The notes under the pieces: generated by a model
Told to the model about the DNA's origin: nothing
The model's input: only the letters and a program-made list of their open reading frames with translations
Database searches by the model: none
Position numbers and translations under genes: made by a program
Assembly: GCA_900545265.1 (NCBI GenBank)
Contig: UQYI01000001.1
Location: 124,001-188,000, forward strand
Direction: 5' to 3'
Length of the DNA stretch: 64,000 nucleotides
Source: an uncultured Eubacteriales bacterium
GTDB lineage: Bacteria > Bacillota > Clostridia > Christensenellales > CAG-138
In this document: positions 43,070 through 51,430 of the stretch, in pieces
How the letters are laid out: each line of letters starts with the position of its first letter
Numbering within the stretch: the stretch's first letter is position 1

Positions 43070-43755
43070 GCGTTTGCCTCCTTTGCCGGCAGATGCTTGA
43101 CCACTGCGCCGTACCGGCTGCGGGTCTGGAGCCGCAGGGTCCCTTCCGGCATCCTTTGCAGATAAAATACCTCCCCGGGCTTTTTGACCCCCATGGCCCG
43201 CAGGGCCTTCAGGAGCCCGTTTTTTTGTATGCCCAGCGTATCCATGGCGGAAAGGCACAGCTCCCCGTCGGTAATAAGCATATAGGGAAGACCCGGCTGC
43301 TGCCCGGGCTTGAGGGGCTTTTCCATAACGGAAAGGCCGCCGTTGGTCTCCAGTATGGCATAGGAGACGGATTCCATATCAAATATATCCCGGGCCCGCA
43401 GGTGGTCGCACAGGTCGGTAACGGTGTAATTGGCGGTTTTCATCATCTGCTCCTGCAGCACTCCGTCCCGGATGAGTACCAGAGGCGAACCGCACACGAA
43501 GCAGCGGAAGGAGCGCCTGTGCAGGCAGAGCTTGGCAATGACCTGCTGCACCAGATACAGAGCCAGGATGGGTACGATGCTGTACAGCAGGGGGATGCTG
43601 GTATCCGCTATGGCAAAGGAGGCCAGATCCGCTATGCTCATAGTGATGAGCAGATCATACGGCTCCAGGTCGCTGACCTGGCGTTTGCCCGTCATGCGCA
43701 GAATGACCAGAATAAAGCAGTAAAGCAGCATGGCCCGCAAAAATAAAATAAGCAT
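43054..43755 (-). CDS. DUF421/YetF-family membrane protein
   Basis: 233 residues from ATG 43755. Two to three N-terminal helices (RAMLLYCFILVILRMTGKRQ with the conserved RxxGKRQ, then DLLITMSIADLASFAI), followed by two YetF-type alpha/beta domains (PLVLIRDGVLQEQMMKT and similar). YetF/YdfR-type proteins occur in spore formers; no biochemical role is established. It pairs with the DUF4363 gene. The ribosome-binding site is weak. The frame stays open far upstream, antisense to the decarboxylase genes, which is not coding. Confidence 0.9.
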   Translation of the reverse strand: MLILFLRAMLLYCFILVILRMTGKRQVSDLEPYDLLITMSIADLASFAIADTSIPLLYSIVPILALYLVQQVIAKLCLHRRSFRCFVCGSPLVLIRDGVLQEQMMKTANYTVTDLCDHLRARDIFDMESVSYAILETNGGLSVMEKPLKPGQQPGLPYMLITDGELCLSAMDTLGIQKNGLLKALRAMGVKKPGEVFYLQRMPEGTLRLQTRSRYGAVVKHLPAKEANACFFA

Positions 43756-43881
43756 ATGCTGATTTTGCCCGGAATGTAAAAAAAATATGTACGGAAAAAG
43801 AAGGGAATAAAGGAGAAACGTCGAATAACTACATAAGTGGGTAAGAATGAAGCTCACAAAATGCGATTGCAGGAGGGAAAT

Positions 43882-44220
43882 ATGTTCACCAACACCATGT
43901 GGGTCATGGCCGCAGAAGTACAGGCGTATCAGGTCGTGATTCTGGGCTTTGGCACCGTCTTTGTGGGTCTGCTCTGCCTGATAGCCATTATAGGCCTGAT
44001 GGGCAGGATCATGGCCGGCAGGACCGCCAAGGAGGAGGCTGCTGCAGCGGCGAAGGCTGCGGCCGCACCCGTACCCGAGACCGCGGCGCCGGTGGAAGAA
44101 GCAGCGGAGGAGCCGGAGGATCGTCAAAGCATGATCGCCGCCATGGCCGCCGCCATCGCCACCGTTATGGGCAAGGATGTCACCGGCATCCGGATTCACT
44201 CTGTAAGAAAAGTTGATTGA
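43882..44220 (+). CDS. oadG: Na+-translocating decarboxylase gamma subunit (OadG-type)
   Basis: 112 residues from ATG 43882 (GGAGGGAAAT upstream). Single-span membrane subunit: helix at about 16-35 (VILGFGTVFVGLLCLIAIIG), then an Ala/Pro/Glu-rich linker and a short C-terminal amphipathic part (MAAAIATVMG). It holds the pump together. First gene of an oadG-biotin carrier-oadB-oadA operon. Confidence 0.9.
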   Translation: MFTNTMWVMAAEVQAYQVVILGFGTVFVGLLCLIAIIGLMGRIMAGRTAKEEAAAAAKAAAAPVPETAAPVEEAAEEPEDRQSMIAAMAAAIATVMGKDVTGIRIHSVRKVD

Positions 44221-44238
44221 TTTTAGGAGGAATGCATC

Positions 44239-44634
44239 ATGCGTAAGTTTAACGTTAACGTCAACGGTACCCTGTATGAAGTAGAGGTGGAAGAGATCCA
44301 GGCCGGCGCTGCCGCCGCTCCCGCCCGCAAGCCCATCCCCGCCGCCGCTCCCAAGGCTGCCGCTCCCAAAGCCGCTGCCCCCAAGGCTGCTCCCGCCCGT
44401 CCCGCCGCCGCTCCCGCAGGCGCCGAGACCGTAAAGGCTCCCATGCCCGGCAACATTCTGGAAGTCCGGGTCAAGGACGGTCAGGCCGTTCAGGCTGGGG
44501 ACGTCCTCTTCATTCTGGAAGCCATGAAGATGGAAAACGAGATCATGGCCCCCGCAGCGGGCACCGTCAGCGGCGTTGCCGTGCAGAAGGGCTCCGCCGT
44601 AGCCACCGGCGCCGTCCTGTGCCACATCGGCTGA
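44239..44634 (+). CDS. Biotin carrier subunit of the Na+-pumping decarboxylase
   Basis: 131 residues. A short N-terminal strand region (FNVNVNGTLYEVEVEE), an Ala/Pro/Lys linker (about 28-65), and a biotinyl domain with the EAMKMENE site, the lysine in AMKM being biotinylated. Carries CO2 from the carboxyltransferase to the membrane beta subunit. As in other Clostridia, it is separate from OadA. It lies 18 bases after oadG. Confidence 0.95.
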   Translation: MRKFNVNVNGTLYEVEVEEIQAGAAAAPARKPIPAAAPKAAAPKAAAPKAAPARPAAAPAGAETVKAPMPGNILEVRVKDGQAVQAGDVLFILEAMKMENEIMAPAAGTVSGVAVQKGSAVATGAVLCHIG

Positions 44635-44649
44635 TAAGGGGACGCTGCT

Positions 44650-45825
44650 ATGTTGGATGCGTTCTTTGATTTCATAAAGACAACGGGTTTTGCGCGCATT
44701 GCAGAGAACCCGCTGCAGCTGGTCATGATCGTCATAGCCTGTGTGCTGCTGTATCTGGCCATCGTCAAAAAGTTCGAGCCCCTGCTGCTGCTGCCCATTG
44801 CCTTCGGCATGCTGCTGACCAACCTGCCCGGCGCAGGCATGTATCATGCGGAATACTTTGCCGGGGAAGTGGATTGGGCCAGCCTTTCCAACCCCAAGGT
44901 CAGCGGTCTGCTTGACTATCTGTATCTGGGCGTAAAGCTGGGCATCTATCCCTGTCTGATCTTCATGGGCGTAGGCGCCATGACGGACTTCGGGCCCCTC
45001 ATTGCCAACCCCATGTCCATGCTTCTGGGCGCTGCGGCTCAGCTGGGCATCTATATTGCCTTTATTCTGGCCAACGGTCTGCTGGGCTTCACCATGACCC
45101 AGTCTGCGGCCATCGGCATCATCGGCGGCGCCGACGGCCCCACGGCCATTCTGGTAGCCACCAAGCTGGCGCCGGAGCTTCTGGGCGCCATTGCTGTAGC
45201 GGCCTATTCCTATATGGCGCTGGTCCCGGTGATCCAGCCCCCCATCATGCGGGCCCTGACCACCAAGGAAGAGCGGCAGATCACCATGAAGCAGCTGCGT
45301 CCCGTATCCCAGGCGGAGAAGATCCTCTTCCCCATTGTGGTTACCATCTTCGTCAGCTTCCTGTTGCCTGATGCCACGCCTCTGGTGGGTGCCCTCATGC
45401 TGGGCAACCTGTTCCGTGAATGCGGCGTTACCGAGCGCCTGAGCAAGACCGCCCAGAACGAGCTGTGCAACATCGTTACCATCTTCCTGGGCATTTCCGT
45501 AGGCGCTACCGCCACGGCCAAGAACTTCCTGAACCTGCAGACCCTGTACATTCTGGCGCTGGGCGTGTTTGCCTTTGCAGGCGGCACCGCCGGCGGCGTA
45601 CTGCTGGCCAAGTTCATGAACCTGTTCCGCAAGGATAAGATCAACCCCCTCATCGGCTCCGCAGGCGTATCCGCCGTGCCCATGGCCGCCCGTGTCTCTC
45701 AGGTAGAGGCTCAGAAAGCCAAGCCCGGCAACTTCCTGCTGATGAACGCCATGGGCCCCAACGTGGCCGGCGTTATCGGCTCTGCCATAGCCGCAGGCGT
45801 GTTCCTTTCCATGCTGGGACACTGA
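44650..45825 (+). CDS. oadB: Na+-translocating decarboxylase beta subunit
   Basis: 391 residues, about nine to eleven membrane helices. Decarboxylates carboxybiotin and couples it to Na+ export. Conserved NPMSMLLGAAAQLGIYI, GFTMTQSAAIGIIGGADGPT and the aspartate-containing GGADGPTAI segments identify OadB/MmdB/GcdB. The family name depends on the alpha subunit: the OadA-type gene next door suggests oxaloacetate, but glutaconyl-CoA or methylmalonyl-CoA pumps share this subunit. Confidence 0.96.
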   Translation: MLDAFFDFIKTTGFARIAENPLQLVMIVIACVLLYLAIVKKFEPLLLLPIAFGMLLTNLPGAGMYHAEYFAGEVDWASLSNPKVSGLLDYLYLGVKLGIYPCLIFMGVGAMTDFGPLIANPMSMLLGAAAQLGIYIAFILANGLLGFTMTQSAAIGIIGGADGPTAILVATKLAPELLGAIAVAAYSYMALVPVIQPPIMRALTTKEERQITMKQLRPVSQAEKILFPIVVTIFVSFLLPDATPLVGALMLGNLFRECGVTERLSKTAQNELCNIVTIFLGISVGATATAKNFLNLQTLYILALGVFAFAGGTAGGVLLAKFMNLFRKDKINPLIGSAGVSAVPMAARVSQVEAQKAKPGNFLLMNAMGPNVAGVIGSAIAAGVFLSMLGH

Positions 45826-45842
45826 TCGGATAGGAGGATCCC

Positions 45843-47282
45843 ATGGCAAGAAAACTGTTGATCACCGATACCATCCTGCGGGACGGCCACCAGTCCAAGG
45901 CGGCCACCCGTATGCCCATCAGCGATATGCTGCCTGCCTGTGAAGCGCTGGACGCTATCGGCTACTGGTCTTTGGAAGTATGGGGCGGCGCCACCTTTGA
46001 CGCCTGCCTCCGCTACCTCCACGAAGATCCCTGGGAGCGGCTGCGCACCCTGCGCAAGGCCCTGCCCAACACCAAGCTGCAGATGCTGTTCCGGGGCCAG
46101 AACATTCTGGGCTACAAGCATTATGCAGACGACGTGGTGGAAGCTTTCTGCCGCAAGGCCATTGAAAACGGCATCGATGTGATCCGCATCTTTGATGCGC
46201 TCAACGACACCCGCAACCTGGAGGCCGCCATCCGGTACACCAAGAAGTACGGCGGCTGGTGCGAACCGGCTCTGAGCTACACCATCTCCCCCGTTCACGA
46301 TGAGGCTTACTTTGTAAAGCTGGCCAAGGAACTGGTACAGATGGGGGCAGACTCCATCTGCATCAAGGATATGGCCAACCTGCTGCTGCCCTATCAGGCG
46401 GCCAGTCTGGTAAAGAAGCTCAAGGCAGAGGTGAACGTGCCCATCCATCTGCACACCCACAACACCACCGGCACCGGGGACATGGTCAACCTTATGGCCG
46501 CCCAGGCCGGGGTAGACATTGTGGATACCTGCCTGAGCCCCTTTGCCAACGGCACCTCTCAGCCCTGCACGGAATCTCTGGTGGCTACGCTGAAGGGCAC
46601 GGAGCTGGATACCGGTCTGGATCTCAACGCCCTGACCGAAGTAGCCAAGCACTTCCGCAAGGTGCAGGACAGAATGATGCAGGAAGGCATTTACACCGTC
46701 AAGTCCATGCAGGTGGACGCCAACACCCTGATCTATCAGGTGCCCGGCGGAATGCTCAGCAATCTGGTCAAGCAGCTGAAGGACGCCGGCGCCGAGGATA
46801 AGTATGACCAGGTGCTGGCCGAGATCCCCGTGGTCCGCAAGGACTTCGGCTATCCGCCGCTGGTGACCCCCACCTCCCAGATCGTAGGCACCCAGGCCGT
46901 TATGAACGTGCTCATGGGCCGCTACAAGACCTTCCCCAAGAACTCCAAGGCTCTGCTGCGGGGTGAATACGGCTGGCTGCCCGCCCCCGTCAACGAGGAA
47001 GTGCGGAAGATGGCCATCGGCAATGACAAGGTCATCACCTGCCGCCCGGCGGATCTGCTGGAGCCCGAGCTGGAGAAGTACCGCAAGGAGCTGGGCGACC
47101 GGGCCCATCAGGAGGAGGACGTGCTCAGCTACGCCCTGTTCCCGGAGATCGCCATGAAGTACTTCGACTGGCGGGACGGCATCCGCGAGGAAGAAGAACC
47201 CGCCCAGAAGGCCGCGCCCGCAGCCGCTCAGGAGGACGAAAGCAAGCCCAGAGAGCTGTATGTAGAGGATCTGAGCCTGTAA
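45843..47282 (+). CDS. oadA: Oxaloacetate decarboxylase/pyruvate carboxylase-type carboxyltransferase
   Basis: 479 residues. HMGL-like TIM barrel carboxyltransferase; signatures ITDTILRDGHQSKAATRM, the metal site HLHTHNTTG and DSICIKDMANLLLP. It removes CO2 from oxaloacetate onto the biotin carrier. Lacks its own biotin domain and ends in a charged tail. Last of the operon, closed by a strong terminator. The reaction would make pyruvate and a Na+ gradient, useful for an anaerobe. Confidence 0.95.
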   Translation: MARKLLITDTILRDGHQSKAATRMPISDMLPACEALDAIGYWSLEVWGGATFDACLRYLHEDPWERLRTLRKALPNTKLQMLFRGQNILGYKHYADDVVEAFCRKAIENGIDVIRIFDALNDTRNLEAAIRYTKKYGGWCEPALSYTISPVHDEAYFVKLAKELVQMGADSICIKDMANLLLPYQAASLVKKLKAEVNVPIHLHTHNTTGTGDMVNLMAAQAGVDIVDTCLSPFANGTSQPCTESLVATLKGTELDTGLDLNALTEVAKHFRKVQDRMMQEGIYTVKSMQVDANTLIYQVPGGMLSNLVKQLKDAGAEDKYDQVLAEIPVVRKDFGYPPLVTPTSQIVGTQAVMNVLMGRYKTFPKNSKALLRGEYGWLPAPVNEEVRKMAIGNDKVITCRPADLLEPELEKYRKELGDRAHQEEDVLSYALFPEIAMKYFDWRDGIREEEEPAQKAAPAAAQEDESKPRELYVEDLSL

Positions 47283-47296
47283 CACAACAGAAACGC

Positions 47297-47333
47297 AGGG
47301 GCGTGCATCCAAAGCGATGCACGCCCCTTTTTC
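47297..47333 (+). terminator. Strong terminator after oadA
   Basis: GGGGCGTGCATC/GATGCACGCCCC, a 12 bp stem with a six-base loop, followed by TTTTTC. Confidence 0.9.
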
Positions 47334-47440
47334 TATGGATAAAGCTTTTTGCTTCGGCTCCGTCTTTCCGCCCGGGAAGCCTCTCCTGCTCCGTGGAGAG
47401 CTGCCCGCTGCCCGCTGCTGCCGTGGTTCCGCGGTATACG

Positions 47441-47521
47441 GGGGGCGCACCGCGTGCCGCAGGCACGCCTGCGGGGCGGATGCCCCGCAGAGTTCCGGCC
47501 GGGGCCGGAACGTGCGCCCCC
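47441..47521. repeat. Cloverleaf palindromic element, copy A
   Basis: Closing stem GGGGGCGCAC (47441-47450) pairs perfectly with GTGCGCCCCC (47512-47521). Inside: GCGTGCC/GGCACGC (47452-47468), CTGCGGGGC/GCCCCGCAG (47469-47490), GTTCCGGC/GCCGGAAC (47492-47511), with three- to four-base loops and only two unpaired junction bases. GTATAC lies directly 5' at 47434-47439. Located after the oadA terminator and before the 3' end of the minus-strand GNAT gene. Same stems as copy B in opposite orientation. Confidence 0.88.
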
Positions 47522-47602
47522 GGGCGCCGAGCCAGCGCTGCCCCGTAAAGGCAGGGACAGCATCTCCTGCCAAGCCTCTTTTGCACCGTCCTGCGCCTTG
47601 CC

Positions 47603-48052
47603 TTACGGCCGGGACAGCACCCATACCTCCACGGCAAAGGCCTCGTTGCCCGGCATACGGCCCTTTTCCATCCCGGTCAGGCAGAATCCCTCCTTTTCAT
47701 ACAGAGCCCGGGCGGGTGTGTTTCCCACCAGCACCTCCACCGTGCGTATGCCCGGGAACCTTGCCAGAGCAAACTCCACCAAGCCCCGGCCTATGCCCCG
47801 GCGCATGTATTCTGGATCCACATACAGCCAGGCCAGTTCCTCCTCCGTACAGGCGGCAAAGCCCCTCACCCGGCCCCCGTCCTCCGCCACAAACAGGCCG
47901 GGATACGCAAAAAGCCCTTCCCTTTCCCCTGCGATCTCCAGGGGCAGAAAAGCCTCCTCCAGCCCGGCCAGCCGCAGTTCTGTCTTTCTGGCGGCATCAT
48001 GCACGGCGCCTATGGCCTGCCGGTCCTCCGGTCTGTAGTCTCTGTACAGCAT
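47603..48052 (-). CDS. GNAT family N-acetyltransferase
   Basis: 149 residues. GNAT fold: the acetyl-CoA loop is visible as YMRRGIGRGLVEFAL, and VGNTPARALYEKEGFCLTG is the usual C-terminal part. The acceptor is unknown. Stands alone, convergent to the oad operon, and has a weak promoter at 48080-48108. Confidence 0.88.
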   Translation of the reverse strand: MLYRDYRPEDRQAIGAVHDAARKTELRLAGLEEAFLPLEIAGEREGLFAYPGLFVAEDGGRVRGFAACTEEELAWLYVDPEYMRRGIGRGLVEFALARFPGIRTVEVLVGNTPARALYEKEGFCLTGMEKGRMPGNEAFAVEVWVLSRP

Positions 48053-48079
48053 CCTCTTCGTCCCTCCCTCTTTTTGGAT

Positions 48080-48108
48080 AGTATACTACATATTTTCCCC
48101 GCCGGAAA
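48080..48108 (-). promoter_or_regulatory. Possible promoter for the GNAT gene
   Basis: Minus strand: good -10 TATACT, poor -35 TTTCCG, 17 bases apart. Confidence 0.4.
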
Positions 48109-48146
48109 GCGCATATGCCCGCCTCTTTGCCGGCACACTATCCTGT

Positions 48147-50492
48147 ATGGGAAAGCATTGCACAAAAAAGAACGTGTCCAAAAAGGGCCGCCTGCTGCGG
48201 CGCATATTTCTGATCCTGGGCGGGGTCTTTCTGCTGGGGGCAGCGGCTCTGGCCGGGTTTGTTTTCACACGCCCTGCCTGGGGGATGCTGGATACGAAAA
48301 AGCTCACGGAGCACCAGCTCTCCCTGTGCGTTTACGATGAAGAGGGCGCCCTTGTCTCCTGCCTGTATAATAAGGAAAACCGGCTGCTCATACGGGAATC
48401 GCTGCCGGAACATGTAAAAAATGCCTTTATCGCCGCCGAAGACGCCCGCTTTTATTCCCACAGGGGCATTGACCTGATCCGCATCTGCGGGGCCGCCTGG
48501 AAGGATCTGCTGGCCGGCGCCTATGTGGAGGGAGCCAGCACCATTACCCAGCAGCTTATCAAGCGCACCCACCTGAGCGCAGAGAAGGTCATGAGCCGCA
48601 AGATAGACGAAGCCATCCTTTCCATCCAGCTGGAGCGGAAATACACCAAGGATCAGATCCTGACCATGTATCTGAATACGGTTTACTTCGGCGGGGGCTA
48701 TTACGGGCTGGAGGCCGCCGCCAGAGGCTATTTCGGCGTATCCGCCGGGGATCTTTCCCTTTCTCAGGCGGCGCTGCTGGCAGGAGTGCTCAAATCCCCC
48801 GCCCGCTTTGCCCCCCATCTGCGGCCGGAAGCCTCTATGGGCCGGCGGGGCGTCATACTGGATCTTATGGCCCAATACGGATTTATTACCGATGCCCAGG
48901 CCGAAGCCGCCAAGGGGGATCCCCTGCTGCTTGCCAAAGACCCTGCGCTGGGCCGCCGGGGCTACTATGTAGACTATGCCCTGCAGGAGAGCTGCCGGAT
49001 CCTGGGCGTATCCATGACGGAGCTGCTGGAAGGGGGCTACCAGATCCACACGGCCATGAACAGTTCCCTGCAGGCCCTTTGCGAAGAAGCCTTCCGCCGG
49101 GACGAAAACTTCCCCCGGGAGGACGGAGAAAGCGCGCAGGGGGCCATCTGCGTTATAGAAGCCGCCACGGGGCGCATTGCCGCGCTGGTAGGGGGCCGGG
49201 ATCAGGAGGTGGCGCTGGCTTTGAACCGGGCGGTGGATATCCGCCGTCAGCCCGGGTCGGTCATAAAGCCGCTGCTGGTCTATGCGCCTGCGCTGGAGGC
49301 CGGGTACACCGCCGCCACCATGCTGCTGGACGAGCAGACGGAATATGGGGAGTATGCCCCCGCCAACGCCAGCGGCCGCTATTCCGGCTGGGTGACCATG
49401 CGGGAGGCCGTGACCCGTTCCCTGAATATCCCTGCCGTCACCCTCTTTTCCCAGCTGGGCATAGACCGCTGCAAGGCCTTTGCCCGGAACATGGGTCTGA
49501 CCTTCGACCAGCAGGACACCCGACTGGCCCTTTCTCTGGGAGGCTTTACCTATGGGGTATCCCCTCTGGAGCTGTGCCGGGCCTACGGCGCCATTGCCGA
49601 CGGCGGCCTGTATCATAGAGACACCCTCATCACCTCCATTACGAACAGCAGCGGGGAGATCCTCTATGCGGATACCCCCCAGTCCCGGCGGGTCATGTCT
49701 ACGGGCAGCGCCTTTATCCTTACCAGTATGCTCACCAGCGTGGCCCGGACCGGCACCGCCAGAGCCCTGGGGGACCTGGGTATTCCCATTGCCGCCAAAA
49801 CCGGCACCACCGGGGATAAGACCGGCAACCGGGATATCTGGCTGGCCGCCTATACCCGGGAATATGCGGCGGTGGTATGGATGGGCTTTGACGAAAGCCG
49901 GGCGGGGGGACACCTGATCCCCCCGGAGCAGGGAGGCGGCAGCTACCCGGCCCAGGTGATCCGGGAGGTGTTCGGCGGCCTGTATGCCGGCCGCCGGGCG
50001 CCGGAATTTGTGCAGCCCCCCTCGGTGATCCGGGTGCAGCTGGACGGCTACAGCCTGAAAAACACCCACGAGGCCACCCTTTGCACCGCTTATACCCCGG
50101 AGGAATACGGCCTGTGGGAGTATTTTATCCGGGGCACGGAGCCGAAGGAAGCCAGCCCCTTCTGGACCATGCCCGAGCCGCCCGCAGATATGACCGCACT
50201 GCGGGTGGGGGATGGGGTACGCATCTGCTTTACCCCGCTGAAAAGCTATGTGAGCTACCTCCTGTACCGGGAGAACGCCGCCGGGTATGCGGTGCTGCTG
50301 GGCACCTTCTCCGGGGAGCAGGGCCCCGTGACCTATGTGGACGATGTAAGGGGGCTTACGGGCACGGTGCAATACTATGTGGTGCCCTCCACCGCCGCCA
50401 TGGGCGCCCGGGGCGAGGCGCTCATGGGCCCCGCCAGTCCCCGTGTTTCCGTGGCGCTGTATGCCCTACCGGGGTATATTCAGGCTGGATAG
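48147..50492 (+). CDS. Class A penicillin-binding protein (GT51 + transpeptidase)
   Basis: 781 residues. Cytoplasmic basic start, one membrane helix (about 20-42), glycosyltransferase GT51 domain with EDARFYSHRGID and GASTITQQ, then the transpeptidase domain with catalytic SVIK in RQPGSVIKP, a likely SLN in TRSLNIPAV and KTGTTG. A C-terminal extension of about 100 residues (from about 680) may be an Fn3-like domain. Polymerises and cross-links peptidoglycan outside the cell. The ribosome-binding site at the ATG is weak; a slightly later start is possible. Confidence 0.95.
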   Translation: MGKHCTKKNVSKKGRLLRRIFLILGGVFLLGAAALAGFVFTRPAWGMLDTKKLTEHQLSLCVYDEEGALVSCLYNKENRLLIRESLPEHVKNAFIAAEDARFYSHRGIDLIRICGAAWKDLLAGAYVEGASTITQQLIKRTHLSAEKVMSRKIDEAILSIQLERKYTKDQILTMYLNTVYFGGGYYGLEAAARGYFGVSAGDLSLSQAALLAGVLKSPARFAPHLRPEASMGRRGVILDLMAQYGFITDAQAEAAKGDPLLLAKDPALGRRGYYVDYALQESCRILGVSMTELLEGGYQIHTAMNSSLQALCEEAFRRDENFPREDGESAQGAICVIEAATGRIAALVGGRDQEVALALNRAVDIRRQPGSVIKPLLVYAPALEAGYTAATMLLDEQTEYGEYAPANASGRYSGWVTMREAVTRSLNIPAVTLFSQLGIDRCKAFARNMGLTFDQQDTRLALSLGGFTYGVSPLELCRAYGAIADGGLYHRDTLITSITNSSGEILYADTPQSRRVMSTGSAFILTSMLTSVARTGTARALGDLGIPIAAKTGTTGDKTGNRDIWLAAYTREYAAVVWMGFDESRAGGHLIPPEQGGGSYPAQVIREVFGGLYAGRRAPEFVQPPSVIRVQLDGYSLKNTHEATLCTAYTPEEYGLWEYFIRGTEPKEASPFWTMPEPPADMTALRVGDGVRICFTPLKSYVSYLLYRENAAGYAVLLGTFSGEQGPVTYVDDVRGLTGTVQYYVVPSTAAMGARGEALMGPASPRVSVALYALPGYIQAG

Positions 50493-50531
50493 CTTAATAT
50501 ATATTCATTTGACGAAAATTGCATATTCCGG

Positions 50532-50560
50532 TTGACCATTCAGCCCCTTCCCTGTATACT
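50532..50560 (+). promoter_or_regulatory. SigA promoter for the GntR regulator
   Basis: TTGACC and TATACT with 17 bases between, 32 bases upstream of the ATG; the palindromic ATATAT run just after the -10 could hold an autoregulatory site. Confidence 0.75.
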
Positions 50561-50592
50561 ATATATAGACCATGCAAAGAGGGGTTTGTTGA

Positions 50593-51255
50593 ATGGATTA
50601 TCAGTTGCTCGCCAAATCTGCACCGCAGAAAAACGGCGCCACACAGGAGTGGGTATTCCAGATTCTTCGCAACAGCATTATCAACGGGGATCTTCCTTCC
50701 GGCACGCAGCTCAAGCAGGACGAGATCTCTACGGCGCTCTGCGTCAGCCACATCCCCGTGCGGGAAGCGCTCCGTCAGCTGGAAGCCCAGGGGCTGGTGC
50801 GTATCCATCCCAACCGGGGCGCCACGGTGACCCAGCTTTCCCGGGATTCGCTGGAAGACATGATGGAAATCCGGGCCAGCATTTCCTACTGCCTGCTGCG
50901 GCGGGCCGTGCCCCTGATGACCAGGGATGATTTTGCCCAGCTGCAGGAAATTATCGAAGAAGAAAAGCATGTGGCGGGCCTGATGGAGACCGAAGCGCTG
51001 AACTACCGTTTCCACGAACTGCTCACAAAAAAGGCCGGCAACTCCACTGCCGACCTGATCATCGAGATCCTTCACGCCAATATGGACCGGTATCTTCGCT
51101 CCGGCTTTTACACCGGGGAGGATGCCCGTGAAAATTCCATCCACGAGCACCAGGCCATTCTGGATGCCTGCCGGGAAGGGGACGCCGAAAAGGCCGCTTC
51201 CCTGCTGCAGGATCATATTCTGGATGCCCGCAACCGCATCCCCTCCAACCTGTAA
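50593..51255 (+). CDS. GntR-family (FCD/FadR subfamily) transcriptional regulator
   Basis: 220 residues. N-terminal winged helix-turn-helix (about 20-90; VSHIPVREALRQLEAQGLV), C-terminal all-helical FCD domain with the probable metal or ligand site residues in YRFHELL, HANMDRYL and NSIHEHQAIL. FadR-type members respond to carboxylic acids or sugar acids; the target is not evident. It has its own promoter and a terminator that lies inside the opposing small ger gene. Confidence 0.93.
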   Translation: MDYQLLAKSAPQKNGATQEWVFQILRNSIINGDLPSGTQLKQDEISTALCVSHIPVREALRQLEAQGLVRIHPNRGATVTQLSRDSLEDMMEIRASISYCLLRRAVPLMTRDDFAQLQEIIEEEKHVAGLMETEALNYRFHELLTKKAGNSTADLIIEILHANMDRYLRSGFYTGEDARENSIHEHQAILDACREGDAEKAASLLQDHILDARNRIPSNL

Positions 51256-51258
51256 GGG

Positions 51259-51426
51259 TCAGGGGTTCAGGCGGTAATACAGCAGCAATCCCAGGCACAC
51301 GCCCTGGCACACACACAGCAATATCATGGAAAGAGCGGCGGCAATGCCGCTCTTTTTGCATGTATATACACTGTACAGGCCCCCATAGGCAAGGGCCAGA
51401 AACAGCATCAGTCCCATCAACAGCAT
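51259..51426 (-). CDS. Small two-helix membrane protein at the end of the ger operon
   Basis: 55 residues, ATG at 51426 with GGAG overlapping the gerC stop codon (TGA at 51431-51433), so probably co-translated. Two hydrophobic helices, about 1-22 (MLLMGLMLFLALAYGG) and 29-50, joined by the short basic loop CKKSG. Small two-helix D proteins of ger operons in Bacillus modulate germination receptors; this one may be such a subunit (inference by position and topology). The convergent gntR terminator falls within its loop codons. Confidence 0.65.
   Translation of the reverse strand: MLLMGLMLFLALAYGGLYSVYTCKKSGIAAALSMILLCVCQGVCLGLLLYYRLNP
51331..51357 (+). terminator. Terminator after the GntR gene
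   Basis: AGAGCGGC/GCCGCTCT, 8 bp stem with a six-base loop, followed by TTTTT. It lies inside the opposing 55-residue gene. Confidence 0.75.
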
Positions 51427-51430
51427 AGGT

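Noticed and set aside
43756..45849. Upstream extension of the DUF421 frame antisense to the decarboxylase genes
   Set aside because: Only the last 233 residues match DUF421; the rest is low-complexity antisense of oadG, the biotin carrier and oadB.
47441..47521. Cloverleaf as a tRNA or tRNA-like gene
   Set aside because: Arm lengths (10, 7, 9, 8 bp), lack of conserved T-loop and anticodon-loop bases and of any CCA end do not fit a tRNA; the three loops are only three to four bases.
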